Below are positions 1-8,514 of a DNA stretch of 64,000 nt, piece after piece; within the stretch, counting starts at the first letter, position 1; every line of letters begins with the position of its first letter. The stretch is from Azospira restricta (GTDB taxonomy: Bacteria; Pseudomonadota; Gammaproteobacteria; Burkholderiales; Rhodocyclaceae), in NCBI RefSeq assembly GCF_016858125.1, contig NZ_CP064781.1, forward strand, positions 62,001 through 126,000, read 5' to 3'. The notes under the pieces are model-generated. The model was given only the letters and a program-made list of their open reading frames with translations. It searched no databases and was not told the origin of the DNA. Position numbers and translations under genes: made by a program.

Positions 1-552
1 CTGGCGCAAGCCAGTGAAGGCGGCTTCGAGTCGCTGACGATCGGCACGCTGGCGGCACGCACCGGGCTTTCGAAGAGCGGGCTGTTCGCGCATTTCGGCT
101 CGCGCGAGGAGTTGCAGATCGCCGCCATCGACCGCGCCGCCGAGCGCTTCGCGGAGACCGTGTTTGCGCCGGCGCTGCAGGCGCCGCGCGGGCTGCCGCG
201 GGTACGCGCGATCTTCGAGCACTGGCTGCAATGGACCGACGACAGCGGCCTCGCCTACGGCTGCCCGCTGCATGCGGCGGCGATCGAGTTCGACGACCGG
301 CCGGGGCCGGTGCGCGAGCGCCTCGTCGCCCACTTCGACCGCCTGCAGCGCAACCTCGAGCGCGCGCTCGACCTCGCCGTCGCCGAAGGCCAGCTGCCGG
401 CCGGCAGCGACGTCGCGCAGCTCGCTTTCGAGGCGCTCGGCATCGTCTTCGCCTACTACCATGGCGCGCGCCTGCTGCGCCGCCCGGAGGCCGCGGTACG
501 CGCCCGCGCCGCCTTCGACCGCCTGCTTTCGGCCGCCACCGCGGCCGCCTGA
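1..552 (+). CDS. TetR-family transcriptional regulator (5' truncated)
   Basis: The frame is open at base 1, so the true start lies outside the window; 183 codons are visible. The first 40 residues contain a TetR-type helix-turn-helix with the recognition-helix pattern TGLSKSGLFAHFGS. The rest is an all-helical ligand/dimerisation domain of normal length for the family. TetR proteins are usually ligand-released repressors of neighbouring genes. The alpha/beta hydrolase starts 17 bases downstream on the same strand, so the two are probably co-transcribed and the hydrolase is a likely target. The ligand cannot be inferred. Confidence 0.85.
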   Translation: MAQASEGGFESLTIGTLAARTGLSKSGLFAHFGSREELQIAAIDRAAERFAETVFAPALQAPRGLPRVRAIFEHWLQWTDDSGLAYGCPLHAAAIEFDDRPGPVRERLVAHFDRLQRNLERALDLAVAEGQLPAGSDVAQLAFEALGIVFAYYHGARLLRRPEAAVRARAAFDRLLSAATAAA

Positions 553-569
553 CCCCCGAGGAGATCTCC

Positions 570-1505
570 ATGACGACCTACGCCCCGACGCTTTCGCAGC
601 TCAATAGCACGATCGTTCGATCCTTTTCAATGGCCGCCCAGACGGCGACGCGCGGCTACTTCGGCCTGCTCTCGCGCCTGCGTCCGGAACTCGCCCGCCG
701 CCAGGCCGAACGCCTGTTCACGACGCCGCCGCGCCATCCCGCGGCCTACCCGGCGCCGGCCGCGGCGCGCCGCGAGACGGTGCTCGCCGACGCCGGCCAC
801 GTCGTCCTCTGGCAGGCCGGCCCGGCCGCGGCGCCGGCGGTGCTGCTGGTACACGGCTGGGGCGGCGTCGGCGCGCAGCTCGGCGGCTTCGTCGCGCCGC
901 TGCTGGCGCGCGGCTTCCGCGTCGTCTGGTTCGACCACCCCGGCCACGGCGAAAGCGAGGGGCGGCGCACCGCGCTGCCCAACCTGGCGCGCGCGATCAC
1001 CGCCATCGACCAGGCCTGCGGCCCGTTCCACGCGGCGATCGGCCACTCGCTCGGCGCCGCGGCGATCGGCCTCGCGCTGCGCGACGGCCTCGTCCTCGAA
1101 CGCGCCGTCCTGCTCGGCACGCCGGCGTCGATCGCCGGCTACATGCACCGCTTCGCACGCCAGCTGGGCCTCAGCGCCGCCGTCCGCGAGCGCCTGCGCC
1201 AACGCATCGAGCACCGCTACGGCAAGCGCTTCGACGACATCGACCGCATCGAGGACCTCGGCCGGCTGTCGCTGCCGGCGCTGCTGGTGCACGACAGCGG
1301 CGACCGCCACGTGCCGTTCGCGCATTCGCAGCGGATCGCCGCCTGCCTGCCCGGCGCGCAGCTGATCCGCACGCACGGTCTCGGCCATTTCCGGCTGCTG
1401 CGCGACCCGGCGGTGCTGCGCGCGGCGACCGCCTTCGTCGCCGGCGAAGCCGGCACGCTGCCCGCCGAACTGCCCGAGCTACCGCTGCCGGCCGCGCTCT
1501 ACTGA
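570..1505 (+). CDS. alpha/beta hydrolase
   Basis: A 311-residue alpha/beta-hydrolase-fold protein. Visible signatures are the oxyanion-hole motif HGWGG after a hydrophobic strand, the nucleophile elbow GHSLG, an acid-loop Asp in HDSGDRHVP, and the catalytic His in GLGHFRLL near the end, so the triad looks complete. The start is the ATG preceded by GAGGAG at 6-base spacing. The frame stays open upstream, but that part only shadows the TetR gene. There is no signal peptide, so it is probably cytoplasmic. The substrate is unknown; esterase or thioesterase are options. It probably forms a regulator-target pair with the TetR gene. Confidence 0.8.
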   Translation: MTTYAPTLSQLNSTIVRSFSMAAQTATRGYFGLLSRLRPELARRQAERLFTTPPRHPAAYPAPAAARRETVLADAGHVVLWQAGPAAAPAVLLVHGWGGVGAQLGGFVAPLLARGFRVVWFDHPGHGESEGRRTALPNLARAITAIDQACGPFHAAIGHSLGAAAIGLALRDGLVLERAVLLGTPASIAGYMHRFARQLGLSAAVRERLRQRIEHRYGKRFDDIDRIEDLGRLSLPALLVHDSGDRHVPFAHSQRIAACLPGAQLIRTHGLGHFRLLRDPAVLRAATAFVAGEAGTLPAELPELPLPAALY

Positions 1506-1517
1506 GCCTGCCCGCAC

Positions 1518-1542
1518 GCGCCGGGGCGACCGTCCCCGGCGC
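1518..1542. terminator. hairpin after the hydrolase gene, no U tract
   Basis: Arms GCGCCGGGG and CCCCGGCGC pair perfectly over 9 bp around a 7-base loop, 13 bases after the hydrolase stop. No run of T follows, so this is either a weak terminator or an RNA 3'-end stabiliser. Confidence 0.4.
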
Positions 1543-1651
1543 ACCTTCCCCGCCCCGCCCATTGCCTCGCGCCATGACATAGGCGAAAATCTGCCGCTTG
1601 CCATCGAAGCAAGCCCTTGAAACTCTTCGACAACGAGCGGAGGGAGGAGAC

Positions 1652-2806
1652 ATGGAGGAGGTATTGCGCCGGGTGCTGGTCGTCGACCACTCCCGCGTCG
1701 TGCGGTCGGCGCTCGCCAAGCATCTGCGCGAGCATTTCGAGGTGCGCGAGGAGGCGGACGGCGAGTCCGCGTGGCAAACCCTCGTCCTCGACTCGACGAT
1801 CATCGCCGTCGTCTCCGGCGCCCAGCTGCCCCGCCTCAACGGCTACGACCTCCTGGCCCGGCTGCGCGTAAACAAGCTGCGCCGCCTGTGCGACATCCCG
1901 TTCCTGCTGGTGATCTCCGGCCACGAGAGCGACAGCGACCGGCAGCGCGCGCGCGAGCACGGCGTCACCGACTTCATCACGCGCGGCATGCCGCGCCAGG
2001 AGATCGTGGCGCGCATCGGCCGCCTCGTGAACTGGGAGCTGGCGACCCACTTCCCCGGGCTGACGGAAATGCCGCCGCGCGACAAGGCGGGCGAGGCGCC
2101 GGCGCGGCGCGCGCCCGACGTGCTCGCCGCCGACGCCGTCGCCGGACGGCTGGCGCAGGCCATCGCACAAACGCCCGCCGCCGCGGACATGATCGGCGTG
2201 CTCGCCTTCGGCCTCGACCTGCACGGCGGTCTCGTCGCCCGCTTCGGCAACGAGACCGCCGACGCCGTCGCCACCCACGTCGCGCGCGTGCTGCAGACGA
2301 AGATCGGCCACGGGGACTGCATCGGCCACGGCGACGCCGGCGACTGCCTGATCGTTTCGCCCGGCACCAGCCTCGCCGGCTGCACGGCGTTCGCCCAGCG
2401 CGTCTGCCGCGGCCTCGCCAACAGCCAGGTGAACATCGCCGGCGAAGCCTTCCCGCTGCAGGTGAGCGCCGGCATCGCCAGCCTTTCGGCCGACGCCGGG
2501 CTGGATGCGCCGGCGCTGATCGCGCGCGCGACGCTGCGGCTGCGGATGGCGCAATCGGCCGGCGGCAACCGCGTGCATGCCAACGATCCGGCGGCGGCGC
2601 CCGGCGGCTTCGGGCCGGAATACTTCGAGGAACTGTTCAATCTCTACGACCCACAGGCGGCAGCGCGCCAGTTCGGCTCGCTCGGCCTGCACCTGATGCC
2701 GCTGCTGCGCACGCTCGACCGCGAATTCCGCTTCGGGCTGCCGCTCTCGGAAATCGAGCGCAGCTTCGCCGTGCGCGCGAGCGAGGAGCGCGACCGCCGG
2801 CCGTGA
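1652..2806 (+). CDS. pseudo-receiver protein with degenerate GGDEF domain
   Basis: A 384-residue protein with an N-terminal receiver-like domain (about 1-125) and a diguanylate-cyclase-like domain (about 165-310). The receiver keeps one acidic residue (VLVVDHSR) and the switch Ser (LVISGHES). At the phospho-acceptor strand it reads VVSGAQLP, with no Asp four residues before the Pro, and Arg replaces the conserved Lys (DFITRG). Where GGDEF should stand the sequence is GHGDAGDCL, so catalysis is unlikely. The start is the ATG behind AGGGAGGAGA; the frame extends upstream without a better ribosome site. Probably a protein-protein signalling scaffold. Confidence 0.75.
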   Translation: MEEVLRRVLVVDHSRVVRSALAKHLREHFEVREEADGESAWQTLVLDSTIIAVVSGAQLPRLNGYDLLARLRVNKLRRLCDIPFLLVISGHESDSDRQRAREHGVTDFITRGMPRQEIVARIGRLVNWELATHFPGLTEMPPRDKAGEAPARRAPDVLAADAVAGRLAQAIAQTPAAADMIGVLAFGLDLHGGLVARFGNETADAVATHVARVLQTKIGHGDCIGHGDAGDCLIVSPGTSLAGCTAFAQRVCRGLANSQVNIAGEAFPLQVSAGIASLSADAGLDAPALIARATLRLRMAQSAGGNRVHANDPAAAPGGFGPEYFEELFNLYDPQAAARQFGSLGLHLMPLLRTLDREFRFGLPLSEIERSFAVRASEERDRRP

Positions 2807-2835
2807 CGCCGGTTTTGCGAAAGCCCGGCGGCGGC

Positions 2836-2841
2836 TAGAAT
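2836..2841 (+). promoter_or_regulatory. candidate -10 element of pyk
   Basis: TAGAAT lies 25 bases before the pyk start, between the upstream stop and the pyk start. The possible -35, TTGCGA at 2815-2820, is poor and only 15 bases away. Confidence 0.4.
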
Positions 2842-2865
2842 GGGCGAATTCGCAAAGGACCCGCC

Positions 2866-4308
2866 ATGACCCGCCATACCAAGATCGTCGCCACCCTCGG
2901 CCCCGCCTCGAACAACCCCGAAGTCCTCGAAAAACTGATCCGCGCCGGCGTCGACGTCGTCCGCCTGAACTTCTCGCACGGCAGCGCCGAGGACCACGTC
3001 GCCCGCGCGACGATGGTGCGCGACGCGGCGAAGCGCGTCGGCCGCCCGGTCGGCATCCTCGCCGACCTGCAGGGACCGAAGATCCGCGTCGGCAAGTTCG
3101 CCGACGGCAAGGTCACGCTGGAGGCCGGCGCCCGCTTCATCCTCGACGCCGCCTGCGCGATGGGCACCCTCGAGCGCGTCGGCCTCGACTACAAGGACCT
3201 GCCCCGCGACGTCCGCGGCGGCGACGTGCTGCTGCTCGACGACGGCCGCATCGTGCTCGACGTCGAGCTGGTGCGCGGCAGCGAGATCCACACCGTGGTC
3301 CGCCACGGCGGCGAGCTGTCGAACAACAAGGGCATCAACCGCCAGGGCGGCGGCCTCTCCGCGCCGGCACTGACGGCGAAGGACATGGACGACATCAAGA
3401 CCGCCGCCGACATCGGCGTCGATTACGTCGCCATCTCGTTCCCGAAGAGCGCCGCCGACATGTACATGGCGCGCCAGCTGATGCGCGCCGCCGGCGGCAA
3501 GGCGCTGACCATCGCCAAGATCGAGCGGGTCGAGGCGGTGGCGGCGCTCGACGAGATCCTCGACGCCTCCGACGGCGTCATGGTCGCCCGCGGTGACCTC
3601 GCGGTCGAGGTCGGCGACGCGGCGGTGCCGGCGCTGCAGAAGAAGATGATCCGCATGGCGCGCGAGCGCAACAAGCTCGCCATCACCGCGACGCAGATGA
3701 TGGAGTCGATGATCCTGTCGCCGGTGCCGACCCGCGCCGAAGTGTCGGACGTCGCCAACGCCGTGCTCGACGGCACCGACGCGGTGATGCTGTCGGCCGA
3801 GACGGCAAGCGGCAAGTACCCGGTGCAGACGGTCGAGGCGATGGCCCGCGTCTGCCTCGAAGCCGAGAAGTCGGCCGAGGTCACGCTCGATCGCGAATTC
3901 CTCGACCGCGTGTTCACGCGCATCGACCAGTCGATCGCGATGGCCGCGATCTGGACCGCGCACCACCTGAAGGTGAAGGCGATCGCCGCACTCACCGAAT
4001 CGGGCTCGACCGCGCTGTGGATGAGCCGGCTGAACTGCGGCGTGCCGGTCTATGCGCTGACCCCGTCGGCGGCGGCACAGACCAAGATGTGCCTGTACCG
4101 CGAGGTCTATCCGCTCTTGATGAAGCAGACGCACACCGAGCGCGAGGAGCTGCTCTACGACGCCGAGCAGCTGCTGATCGAGGCCGGCGTCGTCGACAAG
4201 GGCGACCTGATCGTGCTCACCATCGGCGAGCCGATCGGCACGCCGGGCGGCACCAACACACTGAAAATCGTCCGCGTCGGCGAGCACACGCAACCCGCCG
4301 GCCGCTGA
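2866..4308 (+). CDS. pyk: pyruvate kinase
   Basis: 480 residues, the usual bacterial length. It converts phosphoenolpyruvate and ADP to pyruvate and ATP, the last step of glycolysis, in the cytoplasm. Signatures are the N-terminal TKIVATLGPAS, VRLNFSHG, the catalytic-Lys segment LTIAKIER, VARGDLAVE, and ATQMMESM. The C-terminal third is a normal regulatory domain. The ATG start follows a purine-rich stretch (AAAGGA). The membrane diguanylate cyclase begins 4 bases after the stop, so the two are probably co-transcribed. Confidence 0.97.
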   Translation: MTRHTKIVATLGPASNNPEVLEKLIRAGVDVVRLNFSHGSAEDHVARATMVRDAAKRVGRPVGILADLQGPKIRVGKFADGKVTLEAGARFILDAACAMGTLERVGLDYKDLPRDVRGGDVLLLDDGRIVLDVELVRGSEIHTVVRHGGELSNNKGINRQGGGLSAPALTAKDMDDIKTAADIGVDYVAISFPKSAADMYMARQLMRAAGGKALTIAKIERVEAVAALDEILDASDGVMVARGDLAVEVGDAAVPALQKKMIRMARERNKLAITATQMMESMILSPVPTRAEVSDVANAVLDGTDAVMLSAETASGKYPVQTVEAMARVCLEAEKSAEVTLDREFLDRVFTRIDQSIAMAAIWTAHHLKVKAIAALTESGSTALWMSRLNCGVPVYALTPSAAAQTKMCLYREVYPLLMKQTHTEREELLYDAEQLLIEAGVVDKGDLIVLTIGEPIGTPGGTNTLKIVRVGEHTQPAGR

Positions 4309-4312
4309 GCCG

Positions 4313-6526
4313 ATGCAGCTCGAGTCGCCGCGGAATGCGTGGAAGCTTTTCCTGCTGCTCGCGGCGGCGGTGCTGGCGCTCGCCTGGTCGGTCGCCGTCA
4401 TCCATGTCCGCAACGTCAACGAGAACACTCTCGAGGCGGCGCAGCTGCGGGTCCAGACGCTCGCGCGCGTGCACGCCGAACATGCCGAGCTGACGCTGAC
4501 CGTCGCCGACGAGGCGCTGCGGCACCTGCGCGACATCGCCCAGCAGGACAAGCTCGCCGCCTTCCGCGACGAGGCGCGGCGCATCTCCGGCGCGCACGGC
4601 GGCGGCCCGATCAACCGGGCGACGCTGATCGGCCCCGACGGCTGGGCGCACGTTAACTTCATCGACGGCCAGGAGCGCCCCCCGGTCTTCCTCGGCGACC
4701 GCGAGCACTTCCTCGCCGCGCAGCGCAGCAGCGAGGACCGCATCGTCGTCAGCGAGCCGATCGTCGGCAAGACCACCGGCGAGTGGATCCTCCTCTTCGC
4801 GCGCCCGATCCTGCAGCGCGGGAAGTTCGCCGGGGCCGTCGTCGTCGGCTTTCCGGTCGCGCGCCTGGGCGAATTCTTCGACACGCTGGACCACGATCGG
4901 GAGCTGCTGACGCTGCTCTCGCCGACCGGCCGCGTAATCCTCCGTTCGCACGACCAGGGCCGCCATGTCGGCAAGCCGGTCACTGTCCCGGCGCCGGCGG
5001 AGACCTTCCCGCTGACCAGCCCGCTCGACGGCGTCACCCGCCTCAGCGCGGTACGCGAGCTCGCGAGCTGGGGACTGCGCGTCGTCGCCGGCATCGACCA
5101 GCGGTGGCTGGACCGGGAAAACGCCGAGCACGCCCGCGTCGCCTACCTGCCGGCGATCCTGCTCAGCCTGCTGCTGCTGCCGGCGAGCTGGCTCGTCTAT
5201 CGCGCCGGGCGCAAGCTGCAGGCGGCCCACGACGCGCTGCAGTACGAGACGACCCGCTCGCGCACGGTCTTCGAGACGATGAGCGAGGGGCTTCTCCTCC
5301 TCGACCCCCGCGGCGTCGTCACTTTCACCAATCCGCGCGCGGCGCAGTGGTTCCCGCAGGCCGCCGGCCGGCGCCTCGCCGACCTGCTCCGCGATGCCGG
5401 CTTCGCGCTGGTGACACAGGACGGCGCGCCGTTCGCCAGCGACGACCCGATCGCGCACCTCTGCCTGGACGCCGGCGAAAACGTCGACGACGCCTGGCTG
5501 AAGCGCGGCGGCGACGACGCACTGTGGCTCTCGCTCAGCGCGCGCGCCTGCCGCGACGCCGACGGCGCCGTCAGCGGCGCGACGCTGACCCTCGTCGACC
5601 GCAGCGACGAACATGCACGACTGACCGAGTCGGCGCTCGCCGCGGGCATCATCGACGGCATGCACGATGCGGTGATGATCACCGACGCCAAGGGGCAGAT
5701 TCTGCGCACCAACCCGGCCTTCGTCTGGCTGACCGGGTATCACGACGACGAGGTGATCGGCAAGACGCCGACGGTGCTCAGCTCCGGGCGTCACGACGAC
5801 GCCTACTTCCGCGAAATGTGGGAGACGCTCAACCGGCAGGGCTACTGGTCGGGCCGGGTCTGGAACCGCCGTCCGTCGGGTGAGGAGTACTGCGTCTGGC
5901 ACAACATCACCTCGGTGCGCGACGTGCACGGCCGGATCGCGCGCTTCATCACCGTCAGCCGCGACATCACCGAGCAGGAAACGCGCGAGGGCGAACTGTG
6001 GCAGCGCGCCAACTTCGACCCGCTGACCGGTCTGGCGAACCGCACCCGCTTCGACGACCGCCTCGCGCAGACCGTCGCCGGCGCGCAGCGCGACGGCCAC
6101 GCGTTCGCGGTCCTCTACCTCGACCTCGACCGCTTCAAGCCGGTCAACGACACGCTCGGGCACGCCGCCGGAGACGCCCTGCTGCGCCAGGCGTCGCAGC
6201 GGATGCGCTCGATACTGCGCAGCGAGGACACGCTGGCGCGCATCGGCGGCGACGAGTTCGCGCTGATCCTGCCGCGCATCAGCGGCGCCGGCGACACCGC
6301 GCGCGTCGCCGCCAAGATCATCGACCTGATCGATGCCCCCTTCGACCTCGCCGAAGGCACCGTCAGCATCGGCATCAGCATCGGCATCGCCGTTTATCCG
6401 GACGACGGCCGCGACGCGACCGCGCTCGGCCACAGCGCGGACCTCGCGCTCTATGCGGCGAAGGCCGGCGGCCGCAACTGCTGGCGCTTCGCCGAACACG
6501 CAACCCAGGAACAGGAATCCGAATGA
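4313..6526 (+). CDS. membrane diguanylate cyclase (Cache-PAS-PAS-GGDEF)
   Basis: 737 residues. Transmembrane helices lie at about 11-31 and 279-297 and flank a periplasmic Cache/PDC-like sensor domain. Two PAS modules follow (about 315-430 and 445-560), the second with MITDAKGQILRTNPAF. The GGDEF domain (about 565-730) has the intact motif RIGGDEF and an RSED inhibitory site exactly five residues upstream, the RxxD spacing expected for product inhibition. There is no EAL domain. It should make c-di-GMP in response to an extracytoplasmic signal. The end overlaps bluB by 4 bases (ATGA), implying translational coupling. Confidence 0.9.
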   Translation: MQLESPRNAWKLFLLLAAAVLALAWSVAVIHVRNVNENTLEAAQLRVQTLARVHAEHAELTLTVADEALRHLRDIAQQDKLAAFRDEARRISGAHGGGPINRATLIGPDGWAHVNFIDGQERPPVFLGDREHFLAAQRSSEDRIVVSEPIVGKTTGEWILLFARPILQRGKFAGAVVVGFPVARLGEFFDTLDHDRELLTLLSPTGRVILRSHDQGRHVGKPVTVPAPAETFPLTSPLDGVTRLSAVRELASWGLRVVAGIDQRWLDRENAEHARVAYLPAILLSLLLLPASWLVYRAGRKLQAAHDALQYETTRSRTVFETMSEGLLLLDPRGVVTFTNPRAAQWFPQAAGRRLADLLRDAGFALVTQDGAPFASDDPIAHLCLDAGENVDDAWLKRGGDDALWLSLSARACRDADGAVSGATLTLVDRSDEHARLTESALAAGIIDGMHDAVMITDAKGQILRTNPAFVWLTGYHDDEVIGKTPTVLSSGRHDDAYFREMWETLNRQGYWSGRVWNRRPSGEEYCVWHNITSVRDVHGRIARFITVSRDITEQETREGELWQRANFDPLTGLANRTRFDDRLAQTVAGAQRDGHAFAVLYLDLDRFKPVNDTLGHAAGDALLRQASQRMRSILRSEDTLARIGGDEFALILPRISGAGDTARVAAKIIDLIDAPFDLAEGTVSIGISIGIAVYPDDGRDATALGHSADLALYAAKAGGRNCWRFAEHATQEQESE

Positions 6527-7314
6527 GCCACTCCACCGACAGCGGCGACGGCCGCCAGCCCGAACATTTCTTCGCCGACGCCGCCCGCGATGCGGTGTAC
6601 CGGGCGATCTTCTCGCGCCGCGACGTGCGCGGCCAGTTCCTGCCCGACCCGATCCCGGACGACATGCTGGCGCGCATCCTCACTGCCGCACACTTCGCCC
6701 CCTCGGTCGGCTACATGCAGCCGTGGAGCTTCGTGCTGATCCGCGAGCAGGCGGTGAAGCAGCGCATCCACGCCGCCTTCGCCGAGGCCAACGCCGAGGC
6801 GGCGGCGATGTTCGAGGGACAGAAGCAGGAGATCTACCGCGAGCTGAAGCTCGAAGGCATCCTCGAGTCGCCGGTGAACATCCTGATCACCTGCGACCGC
6901 GACCGCGCCGGCCCGGTAGTCATCGGCCGCACGCACATCAAGGCGATGGACATCTACAGCTCGGTCTGCGCGGTGCAGAACCTGTGGCTCGCCGCGCGCG
7001 CCGAAGGCCTCGGCGTCGGCTGGGTGAGCATCTTCCACCAGTCGGCGCTGAAGGAGATCCTCGGCCTGCCGGAACGGATCATCCCGATCGCCTACCTGTG
7101 CCTCGGCCAGGTCAGCTACTTCCACGACAAGCCGGAGCTGGAGAAGGCCGGCTGGCGGCCGCGCCTGGCGCTCGACGAGCTGGTCTATTTCGAGCAGTGG
7201 GGGCAGACCGACGCGGCCGGCGCCGCGGCGTTGAAGACCGCGCTGCGCGAGGCGCAGGAAACCGCCGCCGGGCAGCGCCGCTTTTCGGCCGATATCGCCG
7301 CCGAATCGCGATAA
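6523..7314 (+). CDS. bluB: 5,6-dimethylbenzimidazole synthase (BluB)
   Basis: 263 residues of the nitroreductase fold. BluB breaks down reduced FMN with O2 to form dimethylbenzimidazole, the lower ligand of cobalamin. Family-specific blocks are visible: SRRDVRGQFLPDPIPDDML near the N-terminus, FAPSVGYMQPWSF, LIREQAVK, and the C-terminal LGLPERIIPIAYLCLG. The start is the ATG in the ATGA overlap with the diguanylate cyclase, behind AGGAA. No other cobalamin gene is visible here. The C-terminal 30 residues after the FEQWGQ region are a low-complexity extension. Confidence 0.88.
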   Translation: MSHSTDSGDGRQPEHFFADAARDAVYRAIFSRRDVRGQFLPDPIPDDMLARILTAAHFAPSVGYMQPWSFVLIREQAVKQRIHAAFAEANAEAAAMFEGQKQEIYRELKLEGILESPVNILITCDRDRAGPVVIGRTHIKAMDIYSSVCAVQNLWLAARAEGLGVGWVSIFHQSALKEILGLPERIIPIAYLCLGQVSYFHDKPELEKAGWRPRLALDELVYFEQWGQTDAAGAAALKTALREAQETAAGQRRFSADIAAESR

Positions 7315-7317
7315 AAT
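7312..7317 (+). promoter_or_regulatory. candidate -10 element of fba
   Basis: TAAAAT overlaps the bluB stop codon, 69 bases before the fba start. It lies in a short AT-rich patch, which is conspicuous in this GC-rich DNA. No convincing -35 is seen. Confidence 0.35.
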
Positions 7318-7386
7318 AACGTTTTTCCCCGCAACGTCGGCGCCGCCGCCCTGCCGCGGCGCCGCGCCCTGATTTCCGGAGTCATC

Positions 7387-8451
7387 ATGCCGCTCGTATC
7401 CATGCGCCAGCTTCTCGACCACGCCGCCGAAAACGGCTACGGCCTGCCCGCCTTCAACGTGAACAACATGGAGCAGGTGTGGGCCATCATGGAGGCCGCC
7501 AACCAGCTCGACGCGCCGGTGATCATGCAGGCCTCGGCCGGCGCCCGCAAGTACGCCGGCGAGCCCTTCCTGCGCCACCAGATCCTGGCCGCGCTGGAAG
7601 CCTACCCGCACATCCCGATCGTCATGCACCAGGACCACGGCCAGTCGCCGGCGGTGTGCATGGCGGCGATCCGTTCCGGCTTCTCGTCGGTGATGATGGA
7701 CGGCTCGCTCGAAGCCGACGGCAAGACCACCGCCTCGTACGAGTACAACGTCGCGGTGTCGAAGGAAGTGGTCAAGTTCGCGCACGCAATCGGCGTCTCG
7801 GTCGAGGCCGAGCTGGGCGTGCTCGGCTCGCTGGAGACGATGCGCGGCGACAAGGAGGACGGCCACGGCGCCGAGGGCCACATGACCCGCGAGCAACTGC
7901 TGACCGACCCGGACCAGGCCGCCGACTTCGTCAGAGAGACCAACTGCGACGCGCTGGCGATCGCCATCGGCACCAGCCACGGCGCCTACAAGTTCACCAA
8001 GAAGCCGACCGGCGACATCCTGGCGATCGACCGCATCAAGGAAATCCACGCCCGCATCCCGAACACGCACCTGGTGATGCACGGCTCCTCGTCGGTGCCG
8101 CAGGAGCTGCTGGCCGAGATCCGCGAGTTCGGCGGCGACATGAAGGAAACCTACGGCGTGCCGGTCGAGGAGATCGTCAACGGCATCAGGCACGGCGTGC
8201 GCAAGGTCAACATCGATACCGACATCCGCCTGGCGATGACCGGCGCGGTGCGCCGCTACCTGGCCGAGAACCCGTCGAAGTTCGACCCGCGCGACTACCT
8301 GAAGCCGGCGCGCGAAGCGGCGAAGAAGATCTGCCTCGCCCGCTACGAGGCCTTCGGCTGCGCCGGCCAGGCGAGCAGGATCAAGCCGATCCCGCTGGAC
8401 AAGATGGCGGAGCGCTACGCCAAGGGCGAGTTGAACCAAATCGTAAACTAA
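7387..8451 (+). CDS. fba: class II fructose-bisphosphate aldolase (Calvin-cycle subtype)
   Basis: 354 residues. It reversibly cleaves fructose 1,6-bisphosphate to DHAP and glyceraldehyde 3-phosphate, using Zn2+. Visible features are the N-terminal [13 protein letters not shown] and FNVNNMEQ, the metal-binding His region [15 protein letters not shown], and the late HGSSSVP and VNIDTDIR blocks. The length and these blocks fit the CbbA-like subtype, which serves glycolysis, gluconeogenesis and the Calvin cycle. A strong intrinsic terminator follows directly. Confidence 0.96.
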   Translation: MPLVSMRQLLDHAAENGYGLPAFNVNNMEQVWAIMEAANQLDAPVIMQASAGARKYAGEPFLRHQILAALEAYPHIPIVMHQDHGQSPAVCMAAIRSGFSSVMMDGSLEADGKTTASYEYNVAVSKEVVKFAHAIGVSVEAELGVLGSLETMRGDKEDGHGAEGHMTREQLLTDPDQAADFVRETNCDALAIAIGTSHGAYKFTKKPTGDILAIDRIKEIHARIPNTHLVMHGSSSVPQELLAEIREFGGDMKETYGVPVEEIVNGIRHGVRKVNIDTDIRLAMTGAVRRYLAENPSKFDPRDYLKPAREAAKKICLARYEAFGCAGQASRIKPIPLDKMAERYAKGELNQIVN

Positions 8452-8463
8452 TCAACACGCTGC

Positions 8464-8502
8464 AAACGGCACCGGGTGCTACACTCGGTGCCGTTTTCTT
8501 TT
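8464..8502 (+). terminator. rho-independent terminator of fba
   Basis: AAACGGCACCG pairs perfectly with CGGTGCCGTTT around an 11-base loop, followed by a T-rich tail (TCTTTT). It starts 12 bases after the fba stop. An in-frame GTG at 8476 for the next gene falls inside this hairpin, which is one reason to reject that start. Confidence 0.88.
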
Positions 8503-8514
8503 CATGCCGCGCCC

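Noticed and set aside
8476-8514. An upstream GTG start for the DUF3422 gene.
   Set aside because: It lies inside the fba terminator hairpin, and the conserved N-terminus begins at the later ATG.
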